From positions 1,311,711-1,375,710 of the forward strand of contig NZ_LR733979.1 of the NCBI RefSeq assembly GCF_902506605.1: DNA of 64,000 bases. The letters run 5' to 3'. Positions within the stretch are counted from its first letter, which is position 1. Each line of letters opens with the position of its first letter. The stretch is from Sphingomonas sp. AX6 (GTDB taxonomy: Bacteria; Pseudomonadota; Alphaproteobacteria; Sphingomonadales; Sphingomonadaceae). Under the pieces are notes generated by a model that saw only the letters and a list, made by a program, of their open reading frames with translations, did not search any database and was not told where the DNA came from. Positions 1-8,900 of this stretch are shown in pieces. Made by a program: the position numbers and the translations under genes.

Positions 1-279
1 GTGCTTGTCTGCGGTCGCGGCCATCCCCGAGCTTTTGAGTTGTTCGGCGCCGCGCGATCCACTGCCGTGCAAGTTGAGCACCAGCGGCAACCGCATCTGG
101 CCGTCATATTGTGTCGGCAGATAAACCAGAGCCTGTCGCGTGCCCTTGTCCGTAGCGACGGGGATCATATTCGACCCCGGTTGCAACCCCGGCCCGCACC
201 CTTGCGCCGCAGCGGGTGCCGCAACCATGACAAGGGGGAGGGCGAACAGGGTCAGTCGGGACGTTGTCAGTCTGAACAC
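1..279 (-). CDS. Secreted alpha/beta-hydrolase esterase, PHB-depolymerase/LpqC-like (N-terminal part only)
   Basis: The first 93 codons of a minus-strand gene that runs off the left edge. The likely GTG start at 279 lies inside the end of the upstream DUF1989 gene, a 13-base overlap that suggests co-translation. Residues 1 to about 25 form a signal peptide ending in an Ala-Ala-Ala-Gln motif. The next segment contains ALVYLPTQYDG and VLNLHGSGS, the substrate-entry strand and the HG oxyanion-hole motif of esterases of the polyhydroxybutyrate-depolymerase/feruloyl-esterase type. The catalytic serine would lie beyond the edge, so family placement is tentative. Being third in a MarR-associated gene set, it may hydrolyse a periplasmic ester linked to that pathway; this is inference. 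Confidence 0.6.
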   Translation of the reverse strand, partial: MFRLTTSRLTLFALPLVMVAAPAAAQGCGPGLQPGSNMIPVATDKGTRQALVYLPTQYDGQMRLPLVLNLHGSGSRGAEQLKSSGMAATADKH

Positions 280-899
280 GGCTCGATCCGGTAATGAATG
301 GGCTTGAAGCTGCCGCCGTTCGAATCGGGTGCGGAGCAGGCGGTCAGGCCGATTACCAGATCGATGGCGGCACGAAAAACGATGCTGTCGCCCGCCTTGC
401 TGATCGGGGGCAACACGCGAATCTTTCCGGTCTCGCCATCGACGGGGACGTTCATGAAGCAATTGAACGCGGTCGGGATGCGATCGGGGGTGACGCCATA
501 AGGCGCGAGCGCTTCGACAAGGTTGCCGAAACAACCGCGATGGCGATCGAGTTTGGGGTAGAAATGGTCGAACGTATCGACGCTGCATGGGGTCAGCAGG
601 AAATCGTGACGCCCTACCGTGTCCGCAACGATCTCCAGCAGCACGTTCGACCGGTTCGAATAGAGTTTGTGACCCGCCGTCAGATAGATCGTCTCGGCAT
701 AATCGAAGGTGCGACCCGACGACATGACCTCGTCAATGTCAGCGGCATTGAACGCCAACAGGTCCGCCACCTGTTCGCCGCGCGGGTCGATGACGTGCAG
801 CAATTCGCCCGCCTTCAGTTCGAACGCGGTGCCCGATCGTTCGGAGATGTGACGGGTTTCTATGGTTTCTCTCCACTGTATTCGAACGGGGCCTGCCAT
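267..899 (-). CDS. DUF1989 / urea carboxylase-associated family protein
   Basis: A 210-residue protein matching the DUF1989 family, found beside urea carboxylases and in small metabolite clusters; its reaction is not firmly established. The family pattern is visible: the N-terminal region with VIDPRGEQVADLLAFN (about residues 36-51), then SNRSNVLLEIVADTVGRHD, the LLTPCSVDTF motif near 100-110, and FNCFMNVPVDGETG near 145-158. No signal peptide, so cytosolic. The ATG at 899 overlaps the end of the GntA-like gene by 40 bases; no ATG, GTG or TTG sits closer to that gene's stop, so this start is preferred. Here it pairs with an N-hydroxylase-like protein rather than with urea carboxylase, which is the point of interest. 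Confidence 0.85.
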   Translation of the reverse strand: MAGPVRIQWRETIETRHISERSGTAFELKAGELLHVIDPRGEQVADLLAFNAADIDEVMSSGRTFDYAETIYLTAGHKLYSNRSNVLLEIVADTVGRHDFLLTPCSVDTFDHFYPKLDRHRGCFGNLVEALAPYGVTPDRIPTAFNCFMNVPVDGETGKIRVLPPISKAGDSIVFRAAIDLVIGLTACSAPDSNGGSFKPIHYRIEPCSD

Positions 900-1546
900 T
901 CGGGACCGACGACGCGTCCGCTATATTGTCGCGCTTCGCTGCTGTCGCCGTGCCGCGCCAGCATGGGGTTGCGCGATCCGGCCAGGTCTTCGTCGCGAAC
1001 CAGGATCTTCTCGCGCATCCCTTCATATTTTCCCTCCGCACGCAGCGTTTCAAACTGGTCGTGGAGGTTGAAGATGATCGTCGGGCGATCGAACCGCCGC
1101 GCCGGGCGGCTGGCATTGGGGTGCAGCCCGACCAGAAAGAAAGCCGATCCGCCGAAGCTCAACGAAAAATGGGGGTTGGCGGGATCATGGCTGACGCTTT
1201 CGTCATAGGACTGGCCGCGCCACACATCCTTGTCGGACAGCGATTGCGCGCGCTTCCACATCGCCTGTTCGAACTCGCCTTCGCTCAGATCGCCGGGGCC
1301 GTCGAACACGACTGCGAAACTGCGAAAAAGGCCGGGATCGCGGCGATACTCCTCGGCCCATTTCAGCAGACCGTCATGGATGCGCAGATCGTCCCACGCG
1401 CTGTCGATCCGGTTGCAGGCGAGCACCGCAAGCGTGCCCTTCGCAAGGGCGGCTTTTGCGCCCACGCATGGAAAGCTGTCCGCCTTCACATGGGCGAACA
1501 ACATCTGTTCCAGCCGTTCCTGCGCGTCGTGCCTCCAGGCAAACAT
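860..1546 (-). CDS. YqcI/YcgG family protein, GntA-like heme-dependent guanidine/amine N-hydroxylase
   Basis: A 228-residue cytosolic protein of the YqcI/YcgG family. Characterised members are heme-dependent N-hydroxylases: GntA acts in guanitoxin synthesis and a relative acts on arginine in D-cycloserine synthesis. Family landmarks seen: FPC at 25-27, SVSHDPANPHFS near 117-128, GLHPNASRPARRF at 140-152, FNLHDQFE at 159-166, NPML near 193-196 and SSEARQYSGR at 202-211. The C-terminal cysteine of a W-x-CPF motif that I recall as common in the family is replaced (EWQAPF at 216-221). It is the first gene of the minus-strand set, divergent from a MarR regulator. The substrate cannot be read from sequence; the family call is strong, the reaction is inferred. 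Confidence 0.82.
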   Translation of the reverse strand: MFAWRHDAQERLEQMLFAHVKADSFPCVGAKAALAKGTLAVLACNRIDSAWDDLRIHDGLLKWAEEYRRDPGLFRSFAVVFDGPGDLSEGEFEQAMWKRAQSLSDKDVWRGQSYDESVSHDPANPHFSLSFGGSAFFLVGLHPNASRPARRFDRPTIIFNLHDQFETLRAEGKYEGMREKILVRDEDLAGSRNPMLARHGDSSEARQYSGRVVGPEWQAPFEYSGEKP

Positions 1547-1589
1547 GGATCAAGATTCCCCGGTTTTCTTGGGTTTGCAACGCCTATCA

Positions 1590-1614
1590 TACGTTTCTAC
1601 CGCCATGATGTTCC
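1590..1614 (-). promoter_or_regulatory. Weak candidate EcfG-type promoter for the GntA-like gene
   Basis: On the minus strand GGAAC (1614-1610) is followed after exactly 16 bases by CGTA (1593-1590), 43 bases before the ATG at 1546. The alphaproteobacterial general-stress sigma factor EcfG prefers GGAAC-N16/17-CGTT, so the last base is off consensus. Tentative. Confidence 0.25.
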
Positions 1615-1631
1615 GGCTGCTGGACGATGGT

Positions 1632-1646
1632 TTGTCGATACGACAA
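1632..1646. promoter_or_regulatory. Perfect palindrome, probable MarR operator
   Basis: TTGTCG-ATA-CGACAA is a perfect 6-3-6 inverted repeat in the divergent intergenic region, ending 9 bases before the proposed marR start at 1656. MarR proteins bind palindromes of roughly this size near their own promoters, so autoregulation and control of the divergent GntA-like/DUF1989 genes is the natural reading. It also argues against the upstream ATG at 1605, which would place the operator inside the coding sequence. Confidence 0.55.
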
Positions 1647-1655
1647 GATGCAGGG

Positions 1656-2114
1656 ATGACGACGTTGCGCCTGAACGAATTCCTCCCCTATCGCCTGTCG
1701 GTCGCGTCCAACCGCGTGTCGGACCTTATCGCGCGAAGTTACCGTGCGCGGTTCGGGCTGCGGATTCCGGAATGGCGGATGATCGCGGTGCTCGCCGAAA
1801 GCGGGGGAATGACCCAGCAGGCGCTGACGCATCGCACGCGGATGGACAAGGTAACGGTCAGCCGGGCTGCGATCGCGCTCGCCGACCGCGGATTGATCGA
1901 GCGCCTGCCCAACGACGCCGACCAGCGGTCGCACCTGCTGGCGCTGAGCGGTGAGGGGCGGGCGCTGTACGAGGAGATCGCTCCGCTGGCGATCGAGACC
2001 GAGCGGCGGTTGTTCGCGGGCTTTGCTGCCGATGAGGTGGAGCGATTGTCGGAGATGCTCGAACGGCTGGAAGCGGCGGCAGAGGCGTTGGGGCGCCAAC
2101 AAGGGGCGGAATAA
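1656..2114 (+). CDS. MarR family transcriptional regulator
   Basis: A 152-residue winged-helix regulator. The MarR core is visible: a dimerisation helix with YRLSVASNRVSDLIARSYRARFG, a helix-turn-helix around MTQQALTHRTRMDKVTVSRAAIALADRG in two parts (about residues 55-80), a wing containing DADQRSHLLALSGEG near 88-102, and a C-terminal dimer helix. The ATG at 1656 is chosen because a perfect palindrome at 1632-1646 sits directly upstream; an ATG at 1605 in frame would add 17 residues of poor MarR likeness. It is divergent from the GntA-like/DUF1989/esterase genes and is the obvious candidate for their ligand-responsive repressor. The ligand is unknown. Confidence 0.88.
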   Translation: MTTLRLNEFLPYRLSVASNRVSDLIARSYRARFGLRIPEWRMIAVLAESGGMTQQALTHRTRMDKVTVSRAAIALADRGLIERLPNDADQRSHLLALSGEGRALYEEIAPLAIETERRLFAGFAADEVERLSEMLERLEAAAEALGRQQGAE

Positions 2115-2182
2115 TTCGGACCAACGGGGAAGAGAGAAGCGAGAGTTTGCGACCGTCGCATGATCCGCTATCTCCTGCCGCC

Positions 2183-2560
2183 ATGAAAATCCTGTTTCTC
2201 GCAGCCGTTTCACTGGCGCTCTGCGCTATGCCCGCCACCGCGCAGGACACGCGTGCCCCCGGCGTGTTCAAAACCGGCGAGCAGCTTTACCAATCCTGCA
2301 TCTCCGACGTGGCGAGCGATGTGAAGGCGTGCGACTGGTTCCTGATGGGGGCGCACGACATGGCGGCGATGGCCCGCGACCTCGGCTGGATCGACCGGGA
2401 CAATTTCTGCATGCCGCGCGATGTCGATATCGTGCGGCTGCGCACCCTGGCGGTCGAATTGTGGCGCGATAACGAAGAGTCACGGCGTTATTCGGCCGTC
2501 AGCGCGACGCTGAACGCGATCACCGCGGCCTATCCGGGGGCCTGCAAGACCGATCAGTAA
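2183..2560 (+). CDS. Rap1a/Tai-like secreted small protein
   Basis: A 125-residue protein with a clear signal peptide (residues 1-20, ending ATAQ). The mature part has four cysteines (39, 50, 76, 121) and the layout of the Rap1a/Tai immunity family: a Y-x-x-C-x(10)-C start, an internal C-MP segment and a C-terminal AITAAYPGAC. Family founders neutralise type VI secretion amidase effectors in the periplasm, but many proteobacterial members are orphans of unknown role. No effector or secretion gene is near, so an immunity function is unproven. It is tail-to-tail with the YihY gene, their 3' ends overlapping by 7 bases. Confidence 0.7.
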   Translation: MKILFLAAVSLALCAMPATAQDTRAPGVFKTGEQLYQSCISDVASDVKACDWFLMGAHDMAAMARDLGWIDRDNFCMPRDVDIVRLRTLAVELWRDNEESRRYSAVSATLNAITAAYPGACKTDQ

Positions 2561-3582
2561 CGGTCGCGGCGCGGCTTCACCTGGCGCTTGCTGGGCAGCG
2601 TATCGGCCATCGTCGCGCCGCGTTTGCCAAGCGGACGTTCATGCCCCGTCGTAGTGTCGATTCCCGTCTGGCGTTCGGATTCGGCGTTGATTTCGGCCCC
2701 CAAGAGGATCGCCAGGCTGGAGACGAACAGCCACATCAACAGCACGACGACCGCCCCGAGCGCGCCGTAGGTCGCGTTGTAATTGGCGAAGTTGGCGGCG
2801 TAAACACCGAAGCCGACGGTCGCGACCAGCCATAGCACCGTCGCTGCCACCGATCCGATCGACAGCCACGACCAGCGCGCGCGTGCCCGGTCAGGGCCAT
2901 AGCGATAGACGAAAGCGAAGCCCGCGCTCGCGATCGCGCCTGCCACCAGCCATGTCGCGATCTGAATCAATACCACTCCGGTCGAACCCAGCACGCCGGC
3001 ATATTGCCCGAGATAGCCGAGCGCACCCGCCGCGAGCAATCCGACGATCGCCGCGAGGACCGCGCCCACCGTCAGCCCTGCGGCGAGCAGCGTCGTGACC
3101 AGAAAGTTACGGCTTTCCTCTTCCTCGTAGATCACGTTGAGCGCCTGGATCATTGCGCTTGCGGCGCGCATCGCGCCATAGATCGAAATGGCCAACGCGA
3201 CCGCCAGCCCGAGCCCGGCCTGTTCGGCTGCGGTCGTCACCACCGAAATCAATTGATCCTCAATCAGGCGCGCGGCATCGACCGGCACGATTTCGAAGAT
3301 GGTGTCCATGTGCCGCCCCACCGTCGCCGGATCGGCAATCAGCCCGTAGGACATGACGATCGCGCCGAGCAGTGGAACGAACGAGAGAAACGCGTAAAAG
3401 GCGACGCCTGCCGCCATCAGCGTCAAATTGTGATAGCCGGTCATCGCATAGATGCGCAGCAGGATGGCGCGCCAGGCCGGCCAAGGATGCTGCCACGGAC
3501 GCACGGACTCGACTCCGGGAATAGGCTTCCCCTCGTCGCTTTTTCCGGTCGCGTCTGTTTGCGCTGCGGCATCGTCGGCCAT
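2554..3582 (-). CDS. YihY/BrkB family inner-membrane protein
   Basis: About 342 residues with six hydrophobic segments, matching the YihY/virulence factor BrkB family, integral membrane proteins of uncertain function once mis-assigned as RNase BN. The signature region is clear: LTLMAAGVAFYAFLSFVPLLGAI split over the first helix (about 56-78), ISIYGAMRAASAMIQALNVIYEEEE, FVYRYGPDRARARW and the final helix with LGAEINAESERQTG. Two in-frame ATGs (3591 and 3582) are possible; a GGGGAG sequence is well spaced only for 3582. The C-terminal tail is basic. Divergent from tamA across a 190-base gap. Confidence 0.9.
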   Translation of the reverse strand: MADDAAAQTDATGKSDEGKPIPGVESVRPWQHPWPAWRAILLRIYAMTGYHNLTLMAAGVAFYAFLSFVPLLGAIVMSYGLIADPATVGRHMDTIFEIVPVDAARLIEDQLISVVTTAAEQAGLGLAVALAISIYGAMRAASAMIQALNVIYEEEESRNFLVTTLLAAGLTVGAVLAAIVGLLAAGALGYLGQYAGVLGSTGVVLIQIATWLVAGAIASAGFAFVYRYGPDRARARWSWLSIGSVAATVLWLVATVGFGVYAANFANYNATYGALGAVVVLLMWLFVSSLAILLGAEINAESERQTGIDTTTGHERPLGKRGATMADTLPSKRQVKPRRDRY

Positions 3583-3775
3583 CGCGTTCATTCTCCCCGT
3601 TTGACATGGCCAACGCGGTCTGTGGCGATTTGGATGCAATGCAGCAAAAAACTTTCGCGTGCAAAAAGAGAAGGATGGGCAAAGGTTGCCGGATCGTTTA
3701 TCGGACCTGCTCGTTCGAACCGGGTTCGCTATGGACGGCAAAGGCCTGGCCATGCGGATGCGAAGGGGGAACTGC

Positions 3776-5989
3776 GTGATTTCATCGGGTCGTGATCGTG
3801 TCGTGTTGAGCGCATTGCTCGGCGTCGCGGTCATTCCAGCGCTGATCGCGACGGGCGATGCGAGCGCTCAGCAGGCGAATCAAACGACGCCAGCCCCAAG
3901 TCCGACTCCGACCGTCACGCCGCCCCCCATCGCCGAAGTCGATCCGGTTGCCGATCCCGATGGCGACGCGCCGATCATTCCCGATGCGGAGTTCGAGGAA
4001 TCGGTTCCCGAAATCTCCGGCGATATCGATGCACCGCTGGAGGCGATCGACGCCGCCCCGGTCCAGACCGTCCAGCCCATCGCACCGCCAAATCCCGATG
4101 CGCCGGTGGCCGAGACCGAGATCCTGGTGCCCGCCATTCCCGCCGGGGATACCCAGGAACTCGCAGCACCGCTGCCGCCGATCGATAGTTTCGACGCGAC
4201 GCCGGTCGAAGTGGCTGGCGTCGAAGAAGAGGAAGCGGTCGAACTTCGCTATGACGTGGTCGTCAACGGCCTCGACGAACTTGAACTCGAAAGCCGCTTC
4301 CGCGATTTGTCCGCGCTGGAGGAGGGCGACGGCCGCGCGGCAAATGCAACGATGGTCGCGGCGCGCGCCCGTGAGGATGAGGGGCTGGCGGTGCGCCTGC
4401 TCCAGTCGCTTGGCTATTATGATGCGACCGCACTGTCGGTGATCGAGCCTGCGACCGCCGATCAGCAACTGCGCGCGGTCATCACTGCGACGCCGGGGCG
4501 GCGCTACGACCTCGGCTCCATCGATATTCGTGCAAATCCGGTAACGCCGCCCGATCTCATCACATCCAACCTTCCGCTCAAGGTCGGCGATCCGATCGAG
4601 GCGGAACGCATCCAGGGCGCGGAGGCCAATGTCAGCCTGAAACTGCCCGAAAACGGCTATCCGTTTGCCGAGGTGGGTCAGCGCGACATCCTGCTCGACG
4701 AAACGAATTTTACTGGCGCCTATACCCTGCCGGTCGAAACCGGTCCGCGCGCATCGTTCGGCGGCTTCCGCAGCGAAGGCGATGCCGTGTTCGACATCGA
4801 CCATATCGAGGTGCTCAGCCGGTTCGAACGCGGCGAGCTCTATGACAGCCGCATGGTCGAAGATCTGCAAAAGGCGTTGGTCGCGACCAGCCTGTTCTCG
4901 ACCGTATCGGTCGAACCCGTACGCACCGGAGAAGCGGGTCCCGACGGCACCGAGTATGTGACGATGCTGGTGCGGCAGGATGCCGGGCCGCCGCGCACGC
5001 TCGCTGCCGAAGCCGGTTTCTCTACCGGACAGGGTTTCCGGATCGAGGGAAGCTGGACGCATCGCAACCTGTTCCCACCCGAAGGTGCGCTGATCGCCTC
5101 TGCCATCGCGGGCACCCAGGAACAGGGGATTGCGGGGACATTCCGCAAATCGAACTGGAAACAGCGCGACCGCACGCTGCAATTGACCGCGTCCGCCAAT
5201 CGGCAGGATTACGAGGCATTCGAAGCCTTTACCGGCGTGTTGTCGGGGCGCGTATCCTATGATTCGACCCCGATCTGGCAAAAGCGCTTTACCTATTCCT
5301 ATGGGTTGGAGTTGATCGCGACCAATGAGGACCGGTTCGATTTCGATCTGAACGACCGGGTGCGCGATACCTATTTCGTCGGCGCAGTTCCGCTCTTTGC
5401 TGGGTTCGATACCTCGGACGATCTGCTGAACCCGACCAGCGGCTATCGGTTGAAACTGAACCTCAGCCCCGAAGCCGCGATCAACGACGGCACGCGGCCT
5501 TATGTGCGGGCGATCGTCGAGGGGACGGCCTATTATCCGATCAACGACAGCCTGGTGATCGCGGGTCGCGCACGCGCGGGCACGATCCAGGGGATCGAGC
5601 GCGATGCGCTGGCACCGTCGCGGCGTTTCTACGCGGGCGGCGGCGGATCGGTGCGCGGCTTCGGCTTCCAGCAACTGGGGCCGCAAACGCCCGAACTGAA
5701 CGAGGATGGCGAGCCCGATCCGCGTCCGATCGGCGGGCGCAGCTTCAACGAGTTTTCGATCGAGGCGCGTTACCGCTTCGGTAATTTCGGGATCGTGCCG
5801 TTCCTCGACGCGGGCAACGTCTATGAAAGCGAATTCCCTGACGCGAGCGGATTGCGGTTCGGCGCAGGGATTGGCGGGCGTTTCTACACCAATTTCGGAC
5901 CATTCCGTATCGATCTCGCCACCCCGATCGGTCGTCGCGAAGGCGAACCGCGCGTCGCGCTGTACCTCTCGATCGGGCAGGCCTTCTGA
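3776..5989 (+). CDS. tamA: TamA-like outer-membrane assembly protein (POTRA plus beta-barrel)
   Basis: Outer-membrane Omp85 protein of the TamA type, partner of the inner-membrane protein TamB in moving autotransporters and lipids to the outer membrane. A GTG at 3776 is chosen: AAGGGGGA sits 5 bases upstream and it gives a clean signal peptide ending ASAQQ; ATGs at 3731, 3752 and 3758 lack a good ribosome-binding site. After the signal peptide comes an unusual stretch of about 120 residues rich in Pro, Asp and Glu, then POTRA repeats (from about 130 to 395), then the barrel with the conserved GGGGSVRGFGF motif and terminal phenylalanine. It ends TGATG, one base into tamB, so the pair is translationally coupled. 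Confidence 0.9.
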   Translation: MISSGRDRVVLSALLGVAVIPALIATGDASAQQANQTTPAPSPTPTVTPPPIAEVDPVADPDGDAPIIPDAEFEESVPEISGDIDAPLEAIDAAPVQTVQPIAPPNPDAPVAETEILVPAIPAGDTQELAAPLPPIDSFDATPVEVAGVEEEEAVELRYDVVVNGLDELELESRFRDLSALEEGDGRAANATMVAARAREDEGLAVRLLQSLGYYDATALSVIEPATADQQLRAVITATPGRRYDLGSIDIRANPVTPPDLITSNLPLKVGDPIEAERIQGAEANVSLKLPENGYPFAEVGQRDILLDETNFTGAYTLPVETGPRASFGGFRSEGDAVFDIDHIEVLSRFERGELYDSRMVEDLQKALVATSLFSTVSVEPVRTGEAGPDGTEYVTMLVRQDAGPPRTLAAEAGFSTGQGFRIEGSWTHRNLFPPEGALIASAIAGTQEQGIAGTFRKSNWKQRDRTLQLTASANRQDYEAFEAFTGVLSGRVSYDSTPIWQKRFTYSYGLELIATNEDRFDFDLNDRVRDTYFVGAVPLFAGFDTSDDLLNPTSGYRLKLNLSPEAAINDGTRPYVRAIVEGTAYYPINDSLVIAGRARAGTIQGIERDALAPSRRFYAGGGGSVRGFGFQQLGPQTPELNEDGEPDPRPIGGRSFNEFSIEARYRFGNFGIVPFLDAGNVYESEFPDASGLRFGAGIGGRFYTNFGPFRIDLATPIGRREGEPRVALYLSIGQAF

Positions 5990-8900
5990 TGGTCGAGGAT
6001 ACGCCTCCGATCGCAGACCAGCCCATCCACGAGAAACGCGTCGTCGTGCGCCGTCCGCTGTGGCAGACCGTCGCCAAATCGACCGGGATCGTCATCGGCA
6101 GCCTGGCGCTGCTGATCGTCGCGACCGTCTTTTTGATCAATACCGGGCCGGGCAAGCGTTTCGTCGTCGAACAGATCGCCGGATACGAACTGGAAAGCGG
6201 CCTGAACGTCCGCATCGGTCGGATCGACGGGTCGCTCTATGGCGCGATGACGTTGCGCGACGTGCGGGTGTACGACCAAAATGGGGTGTTTGCCGCCTCG
6301 CCTGAGATCAATGTCGACTGGCGACCCTTCAAATTCGCCAACAATCATGTCGATGTTCGGTCGCTGACCAGCCCGCTCATTCGGCTGGCGCGGCTGCCCG
6401 AATTGCGACCATCGAAGACGCCGACCGATCCCGATGCGCCGCTGCTGCCCGATCTCGACATCGACATTGGTGAGCTTCGAATCGACCGACTCGACATCGG
6501 CGCGGCGGTCAGTGGCGAGCGGCATGTCGCGCAAATCACCGGTCGCGCGCGGATCGCGGATCGTCGCGCGCAGGTCGTCGCCGATGCGCGCACGCTCGAT
6601 CTGGCGGGTGCGGCGGGTGGCGACCGCGTAAGCCTACGACTCGACGCCGTGCCCGACGACGACCAGTTCGACCTCGCGCTGCGTATCGATGCACCGCAGA
6701 CCGGGTTTATCGGCCGCATGGCATCGCTCGAAGCGCCGCTCGCGTTCGCGTTGGGCGGGCAGGGAAGCTGGTCGAGCTGGCAGGGCAATGCGTTCGGCAC
6801 GCTGGGCGGGGCTCAACTCGCCAACCTCAACCTTTCGGCCCGCAATGGCGCGATCCAGGTGCGCGGCGGGCTGCGTCCCGGCCTCTATCTCGAAGGCCCG
6901 GTCGAGCGGCTGACCGCTCCGTTCATGCAGGTCGGGATCGATGCCACGCTGGACGAGCGCCGCGCGGATACGCGGATCGCGCTGCGCTCCGACGCGCTGA
7001 TGGTGCGTGCCAATGGTGGCCTTGACCTCGGCAACAGCCGGTTCGAGAATTTCCGCACCGAAGTGATGCTGCTGACACCGGGTGCGATCGCCGAAAATCT
7101 CAACGGTCGATCGGTGCAAGCGGCAGTCGTGCTCGACGGCCAGTTCGCGACGCCGACGGTGGACTACAAGGTTCAGGCCGCGTCGATCGGTTTCGGCGAT
7201 ACGGTGGTCGAGCGGCTCTATGCAGAGGGCCGTGCGACGGTCGATGCCGATCGCATCCTGATCCCGGTCAATGCGCGCGCGCTGCGAGTCAGCGGTTTGA
7301 ACGCCGCGGTCGGCGGTCTGGTTACCAATGTCCGCATTCAGGGTGACCTGGCGATCAGCGGCAGCCAGATCTTGTCCGATAATCTGGCGATCCGGTCTGA
7401 CCGGGTGAACGCGACCGCGATCGTCGTCGCGGACATGTCTACCGGCCGCTATACCGGCGCGCTGAAGGGGCGGATCAACGATTACATGATCGACGGGATC
7501 GGGATCGTCGATCTCGAGACCGATGCCGATCTCTATACCGCGCCGCAGGGTGGGTTCGGGATTCGCGGTCGGGTGTCGGCGCGAACGCAGGAAATCTTCA
7601 ACGACGGCGCGCGCGAGTTTCTGGGCGGCAATGCCTATCTGTCGGCCCAGGTCGCACTCGATCCCGATTTCATCGTCAATGTCTCGCGCATCCGGATGAA
7701 CGCACCGCAGTTCCGCATCACCGATGGCTCGGGGCGATACGATCCGGCGGGGCCGATCGCGTTCAATCTGAGCGCGGTGTCCAGCCAGTACGGCCCGCTC
7801 ACCGCGACCGCTTCGGGCACGCTGACCGCGCCAGTCGTGCGACTGCGCGCGGCGCGCCCTGGCGTCGGCATCGGTCTGGTCGATCTCGACGCGACATTGC
7901 GCGGGCAGGGCAATGGCTATGCCGTCGTCGCATCGGGCGGGACCAATTACGGGCCATTCAACGCCGATCTGCTGATCGCCACCGCGCCCACGCTGACCGT
8001 CGATATCCGGTCGGGAACGTTCGCGGGCATGGACCTGTCTGGCCGGGTGCAACAGACTGCTGCCGGGCCGTTTGCGGGGCAAGTGCGCTTTGCCGGTTCT
8101 GGCGTGAACGGCCTCGCGACGCTGGGCGCACAGGGTCAGTATCAGGCAGCGAACGTCTCCGCGCGCGCGTATGATGCCCGTATTCCGGGACAGGCGGAAA
8201 TGACCATCGGTCGCGCGATCGTCGATGCGCGCGTGGTGCTGTACGACGACGCGCCTGCGATCGTTGCCGATGCTCAGCTTGCCAATTTCCGGTCGGGCAA
8301 CTTCGTCGTTCAGCGTGGCCGCGCCAAGGTCGATTATCGCGGCGGGCGCGGCACCGCGCAGTTGCTGGCCGAAGGATCGACCGGGGTGCCGTTCCGCCTG
8401 GCCGCGAACGCGCAACTGACGCCCGAACTCTACACGATCGCACTCCAAGGCCGCGGCGACCGCGTCAATTTCCGTACCGGTACGCCGATGCGGATTCGCC
8501 CCGAAAGCGGTGGATACCGCTTGCTCCCCACGCGGATCGATTTCGATCAGGGGACGATGCGGATCGCTGGGCTGTATGGCGACGGCCTCGCGATGCAGGC
8601 ACGGCTCGACAAGATGGACTTGGCGGTCATCAATGGCTTCGTCCCCGGACTGGGCTTGCAGGGCAATGCTACCGGCAGCCTGGACTTCACCCAACCGAAC
8701 CCGAGTGCGTTCCCCGATGCGAATGCGCAGCTCAACATCACCAATTTCCGTCGCACCAGCCTGTCGGCGGTGTCGGACGCAGTGAATATTGCATTCGTCG
8801 GCGCACTGGAGCCCGAAGGCGGAAGCGCGCGAGCGCTGATCAAGCGTGGAACGACCACCGTCGGTCGGATGAATGTCGGCCTTAGCCCTCTGCCGCCCGG

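Noticed and set aside
1..294. Plus-strand frame at the left edge
   Set aside because: The minus-strand frame over the same bases gives a signal peptide and an esterase HGSGS motif, a far better gene.
3782..5686. 634-codon minus-strand frame
   Set aside because: Antisense shadow of tamA with the same compositional bias and no domain or ribosome-binding site.
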